Assembly (NCBI GenBank): GCA_029204225.1
Contig: CM055110.1
Span: 32,484,299-32,548,298, forward strand
DNA length: 64,000 bases
From: Diphasiastrum complanatum
Lineage: Eukaryota; Streptophyta; Lycopodiopsida; Lycopodiales; Lycopodiaceae
Reading direction: 5' to 3'
The translations under genes and the position numbers were made by a program. Under the pieces are notes generated by a model that saw nothing but the letters and a program-made list of their open reading frames with translations, searched no databases and was not told the DNA's origin. Positions 42,040-53,983 of this stretch are shown here, one piece after another (within the stretch, counting starts at the first letter, position 1; every line of letters starts with the position of its first letter).

Positions 42040-45000
42040 TCAATTTGGATATACTAAACTCGATGCTGGACAATAAGGATGAATCGATGAGCCATGTAAA
42101 GTAACATGGACCAAAATTGACTTTTCTGATATGTATACATCATACTCAAACTGCCACGGGTTGTTGACATCAAATTCAAGCCATCTTGTACGAGACAATT
42201 CCATCTGTAAGGGTCAAAACATATCGTCCCAAACTTTAGATTGATCAAGTCCAGTCACTCAATCACTTTGATTACTTCAACATCAAATCTAAAGTTATCT
42301 TGTGTGATAGGAGGTCCGAAGTCGACAAATCTTGATATATAGGACTTGAAATTGGTTGAGTCTAATCACTTGATCAGCCATGTCAATTGATAAGCACCAA
42401 AATCACATTTTAGGCATCTAATTTGATATATGTTGAGTGATAGGCACCAACAAATACAATCATTCAATGTCTTTAAGTCAAAATTCAAGTAATAAGCACG
42501 AAAATCACATGCTAGGCATTGAATTTGAGCTATTTGAGTGATAGGTACCAAATTCGAGTGACAAGGGCCAAAATGGGGCTATTTACTTTGATAGACATCT
42601 AGTTTGAGCTATCTCATGTGATGTTGGTCAATTATGATCACTCAATGAGCTATTTGAAGTGATAGACACCAAGATCAATTTGTCTCGATGTAAGCATCGA
42701 ATTCAAGTTACTTGAATGTTCTAAACTCATGATTCCACTAACTTGATCTCTCAATGGACAATATCTAGCTATAATAAGGGCCAATATTGCAGTATTTCAA
42801 GTTGTCTATATTTTGAGTTATATCATGTGGTCCCTTGTCTATTCCATTGATAAGGGATAAAAAAATTATCCATGCACAATGAATTCCAGTTATCTCTTGT
42901 GATAGGGATAAATTTCATTGACAAGGGGTTGAAGTCGATTTATCTTAATGTCCTAGACTTGGCATTGGGTGACAAGCTGCAAAATCGCACGTTAGGCATC
43001 AAATTTTGGCTTTCCTGAAATAGGCACCAAATTTGATCTATTTGAGTTTTGTAAGCTCAACATAAATTGGAGTCGGTCACTCTATTTTGCAACGTGGAGT
43101 GACAAGTGCCAAAATGGGATTGTTTACATTGATAGACATCAAATTTGAGTTATCTCATGTGATGTTTGTCAACTATGATCATTCAATGAGCGATGTCAAG
43201 TGACAGGGACCAAAATCAACATGTAAACATCATATTAAAGTTACTTGTTGTGCTAAACTTGTGATTCCTCTAACTGGATCTCTCAATGGACAATCTTGAG
43301 TGATAAGGGCCAACATTGTGCCATCTCAAATGATAGAAAACAATTTTGAATTATATCGTGTGGTACGGGTCAATTCCATTGATAAGGGATAAAAATAATC
43401 AATTTGAATGTACTAAACTCCATATTGGTCGATTTTGATCAGTTGATGATCTAAGTAAAGAGAAAGACATTGAATTTGGGCTATCCCAAGTGATGGGTAC
43501 CAAATTTGAGCTTTCACAATGTCTCAAAGTCAAAATGTTGCAAATTTCATCACTCCATGGACAATCTCAAGTGAAAAAGGCCGAAAATTCGACTATCCTC
43601 AATAATAGGTAGCAAATTTGAGCTAGGTCATGTGATAGGAATCAAATATCATCAATAAATGGTGGAACTTGAGCAAAGTTGATGTACTAAACTTGATGTT
43701 GGACTATAAGGATGAGTCAATGAGCCATGTAAAGCAACGTGGACCAAAATTGACTTTTCTCATATATGCACATCATACTCAAAGTTTTCACGGTCTAATT
43801 CCATTGATAAGAGATAAAAAATAATCAATTTGAATGTAATGAACTGCATATTGGTCGATTTTGATCACTTGATGAGCTAAGTCAAGAGAAAGGCATCAAA
43901 TTTGGACTATTCCAAGTGATAGGTACAAAATTGGAGCTATGTGAATTTTTCGAAGTCAAAATTTTGCTAATTTCATCACTTGATGGATAATCTTGAGTGA
44001 TAAAGGCCAATAATCCAACTATCTTTTGTGCGATAGGTAGCAAATTTGAGCTATCTCATGTGATAGGGATCAAATATCATCAGTAAGTGGTGGAACTTGA
44101 GCAATGTGGATGTATTAAACTCGTCGTTGTACAATAAGTATGAATTAATGGGCCATGCAAAGCATCACAGACCAGAATTAACTCTTCTCAAACTGTCACG
44201 GGTGATTGAAGTCAAATTTGAGCTTTCGTTGTTCCACATCGAATTGCATGCAACATTCATTTGCTTTCCACCCAAACACTCTCAAGCACTTATCATAAGC
44301 TATCTCGAGTGGTACGAGCCAATCAATAAGAGATCAAAACTTTGGGCAAAAATTGAATGTCCTAAAATTGAGTTTCATCGAGTGATAATAATTCAAATCA
44401 AACTTGTAGGATAGGCATATCAATCTATCTAGAGCAATAAACATCAAATTTGAGCTATTTTATTGTCTTGAATCAAATATTCCTCTAATTTGATCACCTG
44501 ATTGACAATTTCAAGTAATAAGGGCCAAATTGACATCTCTCGAGTGATTGGCATCAACTTTGAGCTATTGCAAGTGATTTACATCAATTTGAGCCATCTC
44601 AAGTAATAGGGGCCAATTCCATCAATGAGGGACCAAACATGCTCAATCTAAATTTTTGATCAAGTTCGATCACTTGATGAGCCATGTCAACCGGTAAGGG
44701 TAAAAAATCACAACACATGCATCAAACATGAGCTATCACAAGTGATAAACATCAATTTGAGCTATTTGAATGTCCTAGATTTGAGATTCCTTTAATTTTA
44801 TCACTCAATGGGCAATTTTGAGTGATAAGGTCCAAAATCAAGCTACCTCGAGTGATAGACATATAATTTGAGCGATCTCATAAATGGGGGTCAATTCCAT
44901 CAATAAGGGATCAAATTCAAGCAAACTAGATGTGCTAGATTTGATGTTCATTGAATTTGATTACGAAATGGGCCATGTCAAGTGATAAGGACCTAAAGTA

Positions 45001-45070
45001 CACGTTGCACATTGAATTTGAGCTATCTTAGTCAATTGTATAAAATTTGAGCCATTATAGGTTATGAGTC
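42040..45070. repeat. 3-kb degenerate satellite-like field
   Basis: Built from short recurring words on one strand: gtgataagggccaaaat, gtgataggcacc, caaatttgagctatctca and cactcaatggacaat. Higher-order copies are visible: the segment with aaggatgaatcgatgagcca near 42068 recurs near 43708 and 44132; 42593-42785 recurs at 43133-43315 (540 bp apart); about 43397-43480 recurs at about 43830-43910 (432 bp). It has no open frame of note. It is not a clean tandem array and fits no element class recognised here. Confidence 0.7.
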
Positions 45071-46258
45071 TATTAAATATTATTCTATAGGTTTTCAGTT
45101 TCATATAAATTAGTTAGTTAAGGTTTTAGAAAGAATTAGTTTGGCTCTAGCTTTAATACATTCTTTGAGTGACCCATAATGAAGTTTTAACAAAATGCAT
45201 GCCATTTTACAAAGATCATACAAGTATTTCTTAATCATTATTAAATTCTAATATATATGAAAATGTACTATTTTAAAATTTTGATATTGATTATTGCATT
45301 ACTCTAATTTTGTGTGTTTTATAGTTGTCAATTTTTTTTAAATCTTGCCTTTGCATCATGCATCTCATTTTGGACTTAATCAAGTTATGTGAACGTAAGC
45401 TCTACATGGATCTACCTACTTTACTACACATACATTTCTTGCATATGAAAACAATAAACAAAAAATTCTCTGCTTTTAAAAAAAGTAGTTGTTTTTTAAA
45501 GGGTCAACTTGCTGTAAATTTTCTTCGAAGACAGTTTTTGGAGAAAGATGTCCGCTCCATTCCTATACTCTGATGGCTTTCCCAAACACATACCCAAAGT
45601 TTGAATCAATAAAAATCCTATTGAAAAATGATAAATGCCTTATTAAGCTTTGTATCAAAATTTGAGCCTCGAATGAATTTCTTTTTAGCCTTCACCTTAT
45701 AGAATCAGTAGGCTTTTGGCCCATGAGTTGCTAAAAAGCCTACGATTTTTTTTTATAGGTTTTGTGTTAAGTTGAAAAAATAAATTTCGACAAGCACTCT
45801 GACTCAATGCCCATGTTGTAAATATGTTGGAAAAAAATACAAACTTGTCACCATTTAATGTTTATGAGGATAGGGTCTACCTAAAAAATATGAGTGGGAT
45901 TATAATATAGATGAAATTTATTTATAATTCAAAATGTATTTAGAAAATAAAATGTTCTTAAATTGAAACATATACATTAAGAAACTAGGAAAATTTCCTA
46001 GCTAAAATTGGTACAAATGTACCTAGGAAATTAAGGTTTTTCCTGCAAAGTGATGCACATGCATTTTTTAACTAGAAAAAAAAGCTTTCCTAGTTAAAAG
46101 AGGTCCAAATCCACTTTTTAAGTAGGAAAAATCATGTGCAACTAGGAAATCTTGTTTTTACCCTATATAGGATCTGATCAAAAGTTCTTTGTGTCCGCGA
46201 ATGTTAACTATTGCAGCAGAATGTTATATAGGAATATTTGCTTACATTAAACTGAAGA
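45071..46258. other. AT-rich DNA with ctaggaaa palindromes
   Basis: No gene recognised. The word ctaggaaa or tttcctag occurs at least five times between 45985 and 46150, including the palindrome at 45985-46001. No further P450 exon was found here on the minus strand. Confidence 0.5.
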
Positions 46259-46267
46259 TATGCATAC

Positions 46268-46968
46268 CGTATTGGTTTCTTGGTATGTGACCACACATGG
46301 CTGTTTGTCCCATGAGCTTAGAACCCATCTCGTGATCCTATCAATTTTTGCAATCTTGTTCTGTGGTAGTTCAGAATGCATTGAATCACGAGTATTCTTC
46401 ACCAATTTGGCTTTTATATCTTGTGACATGGCAGGGGGCAAGCTAATTAGACTAGATATAGACGGAGTGTAGAATACCGCAAATGACTTGTGCCCTGTAG
46501 CCAACACAAATCTGGCAGCTTCTGGAGTGGATGTCACTTTAGTAGGATGGTCCATCAAGTGGGTACAAAAAGTGCGACCATATCTGTCAAACTACAGAGC
46601 TCATGCTTCAAATAGGAGTGGATTCATGCTGCTGAACAAAACATTCAGAATGAGGTAAGCTATAATATTGATCATGTAGTTGAAAAGGAAGCGAACAATA
46701 TATACCTGGCGATGTGCTGGGAGTAGAATTGGAATGGACCCTGGCTGTAGAAAGTGAAGCTTTCGCTGATCCATGGCAGAGACCAGTTTCCCTTTGGCAA
46801 CTGTGCACCATGCAAGTTATTGATCTACACATTATTACTACTCTTTCTGGAGCGAGCACCTATAGCTATGGAGGTGATGAATAGCAGTACAAGAGCAGTG
46901 ATAAGAGCAATCTGCAACATCTTCAATCTTCTTCTTCTACTACTACTACTCACACACGAAGAGGTCAT
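46268..46968 (-). pseudogene. CYP85-clan cytochrome P450: exons 1-2 only
   Basis: Exon 1 (46968-46706) starts at ATG with four Ser and four Arg, then an N-terminal membrane anchor (LQIALITALVLLFITSIAIG), a TAG after SRKSSNNV, then LPKGNWSLPWISESFTFYSQ, the P450 clan-85 proline-rich/substrate-entry region. Intron 46705-46584 (122 bp) has GT and AG ends and joins HIAR to YGRTFCTHL in frame. Exon 2 (46583-46268) reads STPEAARFVLATGHKSFAVF, then KLVKNTRD and WVLSSWDKQPCVVTYQE, and ends at a gtatgc donor. This is the order of CYP707/CYP90/CYP716-type ER oxidases. I-helix, ExxR and heme-cysteine exons are not seen. The stop and missing exons indicate a pseudogene or gene fragment; distant exons beyond a long intron are not excluded. 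Subfamily not assigned. Confidence 0.68.
46584..46705 (-). other. Intron 1 of the P450 fragment
   Basis: 122 bp on the minus strand, starting gtatatatt after CGCCAG and ending TTGACAG. It is the only gap that puts the two P450-like frames in register (a codon split 2+1), which supports real splicing in the ancestor. Confidence 0.65.
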
Positions 46969-46969
46969 C

Positions 46970-47190
46970 GTTTGCGTGAAGACGAGGTATGATACATATT
47001 AAGGCTTTGGAGTGTTGGGGGCTGGCCCATAGAGCCGACCAGGACCCCGCCCTATAAAAGACAATAGTGATTTTTATTTTATTTGGAACCTTCCTTACAC
47101 AAAATTTCACATAGGCCTAAGACATGTCTACTTGTCAATAAACTCAATGCTCATTGGAGAGAAAATATAGGAAGTCCATTAGATGGAACT
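46970..47190. other. Region upstream of the P450 fragment
   Basis: Contains trinucleotide runs (cttcttcttctactactact) at the exon 1 edge and a ctataaaag motif on the plus strand at about 47051. No clear promoter for the minus-strand gene was identified. Confidence 0.3.
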
Positions 47191-49320
47191 CGAAAGACGG
47201 CGGATGCAAAAATTGGGTCGAAAAAATATATTGGATGAAAAAATTACAGAGGATGGAACAATGTACGATTTTGAAAAAACACTGGAAAAACCTCAAAAAA
47301 ACTTTGAAAATACATGAAAAACTACAAAATATTTTAATATAAAAAAAATCCAAAAAACTAGAAAAACTCAACAAATTCTGAAGAATTAAGTATCGAAAAA
47401 TTGAAAGTATGAAAAAATTACAAGGGATCGGAAAAGAAATTTTTTTTTACAAGGGATTGAAAAATCCAAAATTTGAAAAACTCAAAAAATTAGAAAAGAC
47501 GTGGGATAAAATCTGAAGATCAGGACGGTGGATGCAAATGTGACAGATGCAAATGAAAATGGGTGTCAGAAATATTGGAGATGGGCGTCGGATGCAATCT
47601 ACAAATTAGGACGACGGATGCAAATGCAGATGAAGGGTGTCGAAGCTCCCTTTCTCCCTCCCCTGAAACTGTTGCCTATGGCGGTTGTTGGAATGTCCCA
47701 GTTGGTGATGGGGACCTGGATCTTGTAGCAGCAGGGGATTGCACTTGTGGTGATTGTGGTTGCTAAGTATTTATCAATTACAGCTGTGGTGAGGAAGTGG
47801 CAGGTGATGTTTGTCTGGTCCTGCTCAGCTAGTCTGCAATCTGCGTTCCTCTTCATGAAGATTGTCTCACTACTGTACATTTGGTGATATAGGTACATGC
47901 AGCTGCTACCTTTGATAGTATCCAAGCTGGACTTCCATCGAATGAAGGACTCATTTGACTGGTCTGTCGGTTGATGCCATCGGTTGAGCCTTTAAATAAT
48001 TGCTTCGGCTAGAATCCCTTAGTTGAAAAATTTTGTTGAAGTTCGATCAAGAGATTTGGCAGAAGTCGAGTTGATTGGAGCGCTCTGTAAGAGCACTTGG
48101 TCGTGGCACTCAGGTAGAACATTTGGTGGAGCGCTCAGTTGGAACAGTTGGTCGAACCACGTTGGACCAAATTTTCACAATGTCTCTGTAGTTGATTCGA
48201 AGACCAATATCTGAATTATATGGAGGAAGCAACTTTGAAGTGACATGGATCTCTCAAAAACTTGGATATGCACCAATATCCTAAACTCTCTACAAGGTGA
48301 TTGGGAGATGGATAGATAAATAAAAAAATTCATTCTTGAGCTATTCTACAAGTATGACTTGCCATTTACAGAGAGTTGATAAATGCAGAGTGCTTGTCAA
48401 ACAAAACATTCATGCATCAGAGAGTGGACGCTATAGTGCCTATGGTAGAAAACTTCGGTTGAACTCCTCGGTCGAGGAGACTCGGTTTGAGTTCCTTAGT
48501 GAAGATTCAGTAAAAAGAGTTCGGTGGAAGAGAGTTGGTTCAAAACATTCGGATGGAAGCCTCGGCTAAAGAACCTCGATTTTAACATTCAGTGGATTTT
48601 GGAAGTATACGAACCATCATATATAACATCGGATGTATTTTAGTCAATATGAAATAGTCAAGTATTGGACATAAAATCGGATGTGACGAGAGATTGAAGA
48701 GTCAGATATAAAATATGGGAACTCTTAGATGGGCTGGTCGGATGTAACTTTAATAACAGTTTAGAGACCTGTCGGATCTTTTGTTGATTACAGTCACGGA
48801 TGTACTTGGTCATGAATGGACATGTCTTCGACTGTTTTGTCTTTGACTGAATCGTATACCAGAATCTGATTAGCAATATGGGATTCTATATTGATTATTT
48901 TTCAAATATGATTGAACTGGATATGATTGATATATCAAATCAACCATAAAAAACTGAACAATGGTGAAGAACTCTGATAACTCATCGGATGTATTCTGAA
49001 GCTCGTCGGATGCCAACTGTGGAATGCAAAGGGAATTCAGGGACAGATGTAGCAAAATGCAGTAGCGGATGCAAATGTGTCGGATGTAGATGAATGTAGA
49101 GGACGTCAGATGCAATCGTTGGAAGACACTGGCGGATGGAATTTCGAAGGCACTGGTAGATGCAAATGGTTGGCGAATGCAATGGGCATCGGATGGAACT
49201 GAGATGGAGGACGTCGGATGAAACTAATGAGGAAGGGTGTCAGATGCAAATGAAGGTGGAGGGTGTCGGATGGAGGTTGGCGGATGCAATGGACGCCAGA
49301 TGGAACTGGATCGGAAAAAA
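47190..49320. repeat. Dispersed GGATGCAAATG-type repeat region
   Basis: Words of the form g(g/t)cggatgcaaatg and gga(c/t)gtcggatg recur at 47199, 47527-47635 and densely at 49065-49310. 47198-47340 has a second copy at 55236-55380, on the far side of the D element. The part 48000-48600 has looser cggttgag/cggtcgag words like those near 34.3 kb. Open frames here have no recognised domain. Confidence 0.6.
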
Positions 49321-50260
49321 AATATAGATTGGATCGGAAAGATAGGGGATGAAAAAAAGTATAAGGTATCAAAAAATTTACAGGGGATCAAAAAATTGTA
49401 AGGGGTCAAAAAATAAGAGATCAAAAAATAAGGGATTGAATAAAATTAGGATCGAAAAATAAAACTCGAAAAATGAAATTCGAAACATGAAACTCGAAAA
49501 ATAAAACTCAAAAAATAAAACTCGAGAAATGAGAACTCGAAAAAAGAGAATTCAAAAAAATAAAACTCGAAAACAAAATTTGAAAAATCAAGGTTCGAAA
49601 AATCTATTATCGAAATAATCTATCAAAAAAATCTAGGCTCAAAAAAGTAATAGGTCGAAAAATAAATAACTAGAGGCTCAAAAAAATCTAGGATAAAAAA
49701 TTTGATAAGCATCGAAAAATGTATAAAGAATAAAAAATATCAAGTATCGAAAAAATTTACAGTGACTGGAAAAAAACTCGAAAAAATCGAGTTGATAAAG
49801 TATCGAAAAAATCTGACTACGAATATCGAAAACATCTTAGATTGTTCGAATCGATACATTATCGAAAAATTCTGGAAAACATCGAGTTGCGTATCGAAAA
49901 AATCTTAAGTATGGAAAAAATGACAAGGGACTGAATAATGTCAAGTATCGAAACAATCTTAACGTGAAAAAATCGAAAACATCAAAAAAATCGAAAGAAA
50001 CTTAAAAAATCGCAGAAACTTGAAAATCGTGATACAGCTCAAAAAACCTCAAAAAACTTTAAAGGAACTCGGAAAAACTTGAAAAGTTGAAAAAACTCAA
50101 AAATTTTATAAAATTCGAAAGAACTCAAAAAATTTAAAAACTCGAAAAACTCAGAAATTTTCAAAACTCAAAAAACTCGAAAGAGTTAAATACTTGAAAA
50201 AACTCGAAAAAATATCAAAAATTTGAAAAACTCGAAAAAAATCAAAATACGGAGGATGGA
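49310..50260. repeat. A-rich simple repeat (aaaactcgaaaaa-type)
   Basis: Nearly 1 kb of aaaaatcgaaaa and aaactcgaaaaa words with no strict period and no gene. It follows the GGATG repeat and is interrupted by the D element at 50266. Confidence 0.8.
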
Positions 50261-50265
50261 ACTGG

Positions 50266-51508
50266 TGTAGCGCAGGCATCCCAAAGGAAGCCGGGAACCA
50301 CAACTTAGCTTCCCAGCCTTCAACTCTTGCCATCCAAACCCACTTGACATACAAGCAGCCAACTCACCAACAACGATCAGACTTAACCAACTTGAAGTTC
50401 CAAAAACCAGCATTGAGATCCAACCTGGCGCCATGCCAGATCGGGGGTCCCGATGTGGGTGACTTCCCTCCAAGCAAGCCGCCCGACATACATCAGACTT
50501 AGCCAACTCGAAGCTTTGTTACAAACGAGTAACATCCATTCCAAGCAAGCGGTCTGACTTACATCAGACTTAACCAACTGAAAGCTTCATCGCGAGCGCT
50601 GGAAGCCAACTTGGCGCCACGCTAGACTGGACAGCCATAAACAGGTAACTTCCACCCAAGCAAGCCATCCAACTCAGCCGACAGGTTAGAGCCCGTTCCC
50701 CAAGAGCTTAACCCATTCATGTTCATGCAAGGAACACTCAGAACCACAAGCCGCGATAGATATGGAGACAACCAGTTCCTGGACCAAATGGTCCCGACAG
50801 CATACCGCTGGCGCCACGGACCAAATGGTCCCGACGGCATACCGCTGGCGTCCCGGGATACGACCCTCAGCTATGTGCCAACTTAAAAATTTTGAAGCAG
50901 CCTTACAATTGGCGCTTTTACCGAACACTGAAACCCAGAAGGTAATCAGAGTCAGTTTGAGGAAAATCCCACTTTATTGATAAATCTGAGAAGGTTACAT
51001 TTCAAGTGTGTGACTGACCCTAGTCTCCGGGTCGCTAGCATGCCAAGGCGAGAGCCATGACAACATTCCAGCAAGGGAGGCTGAGACTTGGTTGGAGCTC
51101 GTCCTGAGTCGCAACCTGCACTCCCCTATAGTATTGGTGGAATTCGGCACCCCCCCTCATACCAAACACTCTACCCAAGCTGGTAAGGCACATTTTTCTC
51201 TCTCTAGATTTTCTCTTTCTAGAAAGTCATTTTCTCTCTCTAGATTTTATTGATCCCCAGGCTTCCTTTTATCATGCCTAGATCGTGTGAGGTGATTGCA
51301 CATCGATCTGAACTCTCTGGACTTCGCTAGAACCGATCAAAGATTTTCAGCCATAGGAACTTGGCATCGACTGGATTCTGGTCACAGTGGCGCTGGGAGT
51401 GGCGCTGGCGCCGTTGGTGCTGGAAGCAGCAGGGGCGCTGCTGGCGCCGGGGACAATGCTGGCGCCAGTGGCGCCGGAAGTAAAGCTTATGAAGATAGCT
51501 TTACAACA
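50266..51508 (-). repeat. 3' LTR of the minus D element
   Basis: 1243 bp, bounded by TGTTGTAAAG (at 51508) and CGCTACA (at 50266) on the minus strand. GGCGCC words cluster at 51395-51480. A doubled segment with ggaccaaatggtcc lies at about 50780-50850. An AATAAA lies near 50980 (as ttattga on the plus strand). Confidence 0.88.
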
Positions 51509-51797
51509 TCCACCCCACCTTTATAAAATCTGATGTCCTCATCAGATGTCAGATTAAAGTAAAGGTGTCTCCCAAATAAAATAACTATACATTTAAGCTA
51601 CTTGGCACTGGGAGTAGCAGGGGCGCTGCTGGCGCCGGAGACAATGCTGGCACCAGTGGCGCCGGAAGTAAAGCTTATGAAGATAGCTTTACAACATCCA
51701 CCCCACCTTTATAAAATCTGATGTCCTCATCGGATGTCAGATTAAAGTAAAGGTGTCTCCCAATTAAAATAACAATACATTTAAGCTACTTGGCACG
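51417..51797 (-). repeat. 190-bp duplication of the tract-LTR junction
   Basis: About 51606-51797 repeats about 51417-51606: the outer LTR end, the polypurine tract and some 80 bp of internal sequence are present twice in tandem. So the element has two candidate plus-strand priming sites. Confidence 0.8.
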
Positions 51798-52087
51798 GTA
51801 CTCAATTTACTGGCCACTTTTTATTAACATTGAAGCTGGCACACCACAAGTCGGAGGCTCAGCTCTTTGTACTGAAAAATTACATAACTTGAAAATATAT
51901 CTTTGTCTGGGAAAAGCGTAGATTTGATATTGCTTTCGTAAAACCCAAGAACCTTATTAACTGGTGACAGAGGCTTTCTTTGAAATGTTCGCCCCTGTCG
52001 CTTCTGACTTTCGACTTTAGAACTCCTTTGAGCTCCTGATTTGTCCTTGATGCACTTTGTGTTGAGCTCCCTGAGCTCCAGATTTGA

Positions 52088-52279
52088 TCAGTTCCTCACA
52101 GGTATCAAGGCTCCCTGAGCCAAAGGATTTATCGTTTGATTGCCCACTTTATGGTCCACTCCGTGCCTTGTTGCTTCTGCACCTTGATTTTTCTCCTTGT
52201 CCCAGCCCGATCTTGATACTTTTTCATCTTGGCTCTTTAAGATAGGCAAAGATTGAGTACTCCGCAATGCACCTTTCAC
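52088..52279 (-). pseudogene. Gag N-terminal remnant of the minus D element
   Basis: Open frame of 63 codons. The first about 49 residues match the start of the B1 gag at 16635 (ALRSTQSLPILKSQDEKVSR, then HGVDHKVGNQT). It then departs into non-coding 3' sequence (INPLAQGALIPVRN). This marks the 5' edge of the deletion that removed gag and pol. Confidence 0.8.
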
Positions 52280-53969
52280 TTAGCTTGAAGTAGCTCTTTG
52301 AATTAGCCCAAATGTAACCATTGACCAGTTTGATCCGCATCCGAACTATCTCTTCGCATTTGTTTGAAGCACCATGTCCGTCGCGCAAAACTTGACTTTC
52401 ACAATTCCATCACTGGTCAGTTGCCTCACAGTCAAAACAAGAAGTGTACATCGAGCTTGGCTTCAAGTAGCTCTCTTTGAACCCAGAGTTTGCACTAGTC
52501 CGATCTCAACGCAAACTGTCCCTTAGCGTCCGTTCGAAATACCAAGTTTTTCATGCAAGACTCAACTTTCACAGTTCCTTCATTGATCACTTGCCTTACA
52601 CATAACACAAGCCAGCGTACTCATATGTTTCCTCATCATTGCTGGTCTAGAGAAAGCCTATAACAAGCTGTCCTTTCCACAACAAAAACTTGTCAACTTA
52701 TTAGGTCCAAAGTTTGCCAGTCTCCTCGTGTGAGTATGGCTAGATCACCTTGAATTTGCCCCCGTTTTGATCAACTTTCATTCAAAATTTGCCAAAAGAG
52801 AGAGGTGTGTGTGATAGTTCCCCTCCACTTATAAAATCAGCTGATCGAACTTAGAATAGAGTTCTTCGGACAAAAAGCCTTTCCAACACTTTGCTTCCCA
52901 TCTATGGCTCGATCCAACTTGTTGCCAATTTCTGAATAGGATCCTAGTCTTTCTCCTTTGAGGAAAAACCCAACTGATACTGGATATCACCCATGCTCAG
53001 TGAGTTTTCAGTTCCGAAGGTGGCCGTCCCAAAATGAAGACCAATTGCTCCATAGAAGATCTCCCCTGAAATTGCCCTTTCCAACTTTTGAGTGCTTGCA
53101 TCTGGTGGGCATTGTCGCAAATGAAACTAACCCAAGAAACAGGCTAGCCATCCATCCTTTGCAAACATTGAGTCATTTTGTTGTCGTTCACGTGCGAGTA
53201 CTTGAACTGCAAATCCGCCCCACAGATTCTGTAGTCCTCTTTGTTTGATGGTATCAGCCTTCAAAAGAAAGGTTCCTTCTCGAGCCATCAGCTCCTTATA
53301 TCACAAGGAATCATGCAAACCGAGCAAAGCATGAGTACTAAGACTCACCACGAATACATACAAGTAAGACACTCAGGCAGGTTTACTAACAAGTAACAAA
53401 GACAAGGTCCCCCTTTGAGATGGTCCTGCCAACGGACCTTTGCCTGGCCGCGCCCATACAAATCGATCACAGAATCAGCCCACATAGGACACCCCTCCAA
53501 CTATCCGTGCTTTCACCATTAAGCAGCACATTGCCTCAGTCACGCCCCACCACTTTTTGGTTGATAGCCCTTATAGCTAAACGATCGGCAGCTATCCCGC
53601 ACTAGCAGCTAACCACCCGTGCTTTACACCCGAATTCGAGCGGCATCTCTGTATCAATGGTTTACCCATACAGTTCGAATATGTCGCCCCGCACCCCACA
53701 AGGCACAGGCCGTGCTTACACCAACCTAATGGCAGCACATTGCCTCATCTGTCCTACATGCAGACAGCGCCAGGCGCGAACTGCGAGAACTGACCGTGCT
53801 TACACCTCAAGGGCAGCACCTCGACTCATCAAGTCCCCCGTTCTGCCGACCACCCCGACCGTGGACGCACCGTGCTTACACTGTGGGCAGCACCTTGCAC
53901 AACAGTTGTCTTGATGAACCCCAAACTGTGGCCATTTCCGTGAGATCCGCATAGCTGACCGGCCAGTCA

Positions 53970-53981
53970 GCTCTGATACCA
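53970..53981 (-). other. Primer binding site of the minus D element
   Basis: On the minus strand tggtatcagagc lies 2 bp past the LTR end. The LTR terminal CA is changed to GA here (plus strand atctagcg). The site is an exact match to the plant initiator tRNA-Met-type PBS. Confidence 0.85.
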
Positions 53982-53983
53982 CA

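Noticed and set aside
44097-44414. 105-codon frame in the 42-45 kb repeat field
   Set aside because: Composed of the field's repeat words; neighbouring copies of the same words are not open.
47041-47060. TATA box (ctataaaag) as promoter of the P450 fragment
   Set aside because: It is on the plus strand while the P450 exons are on the minus strand; no plus-strand gene follows.
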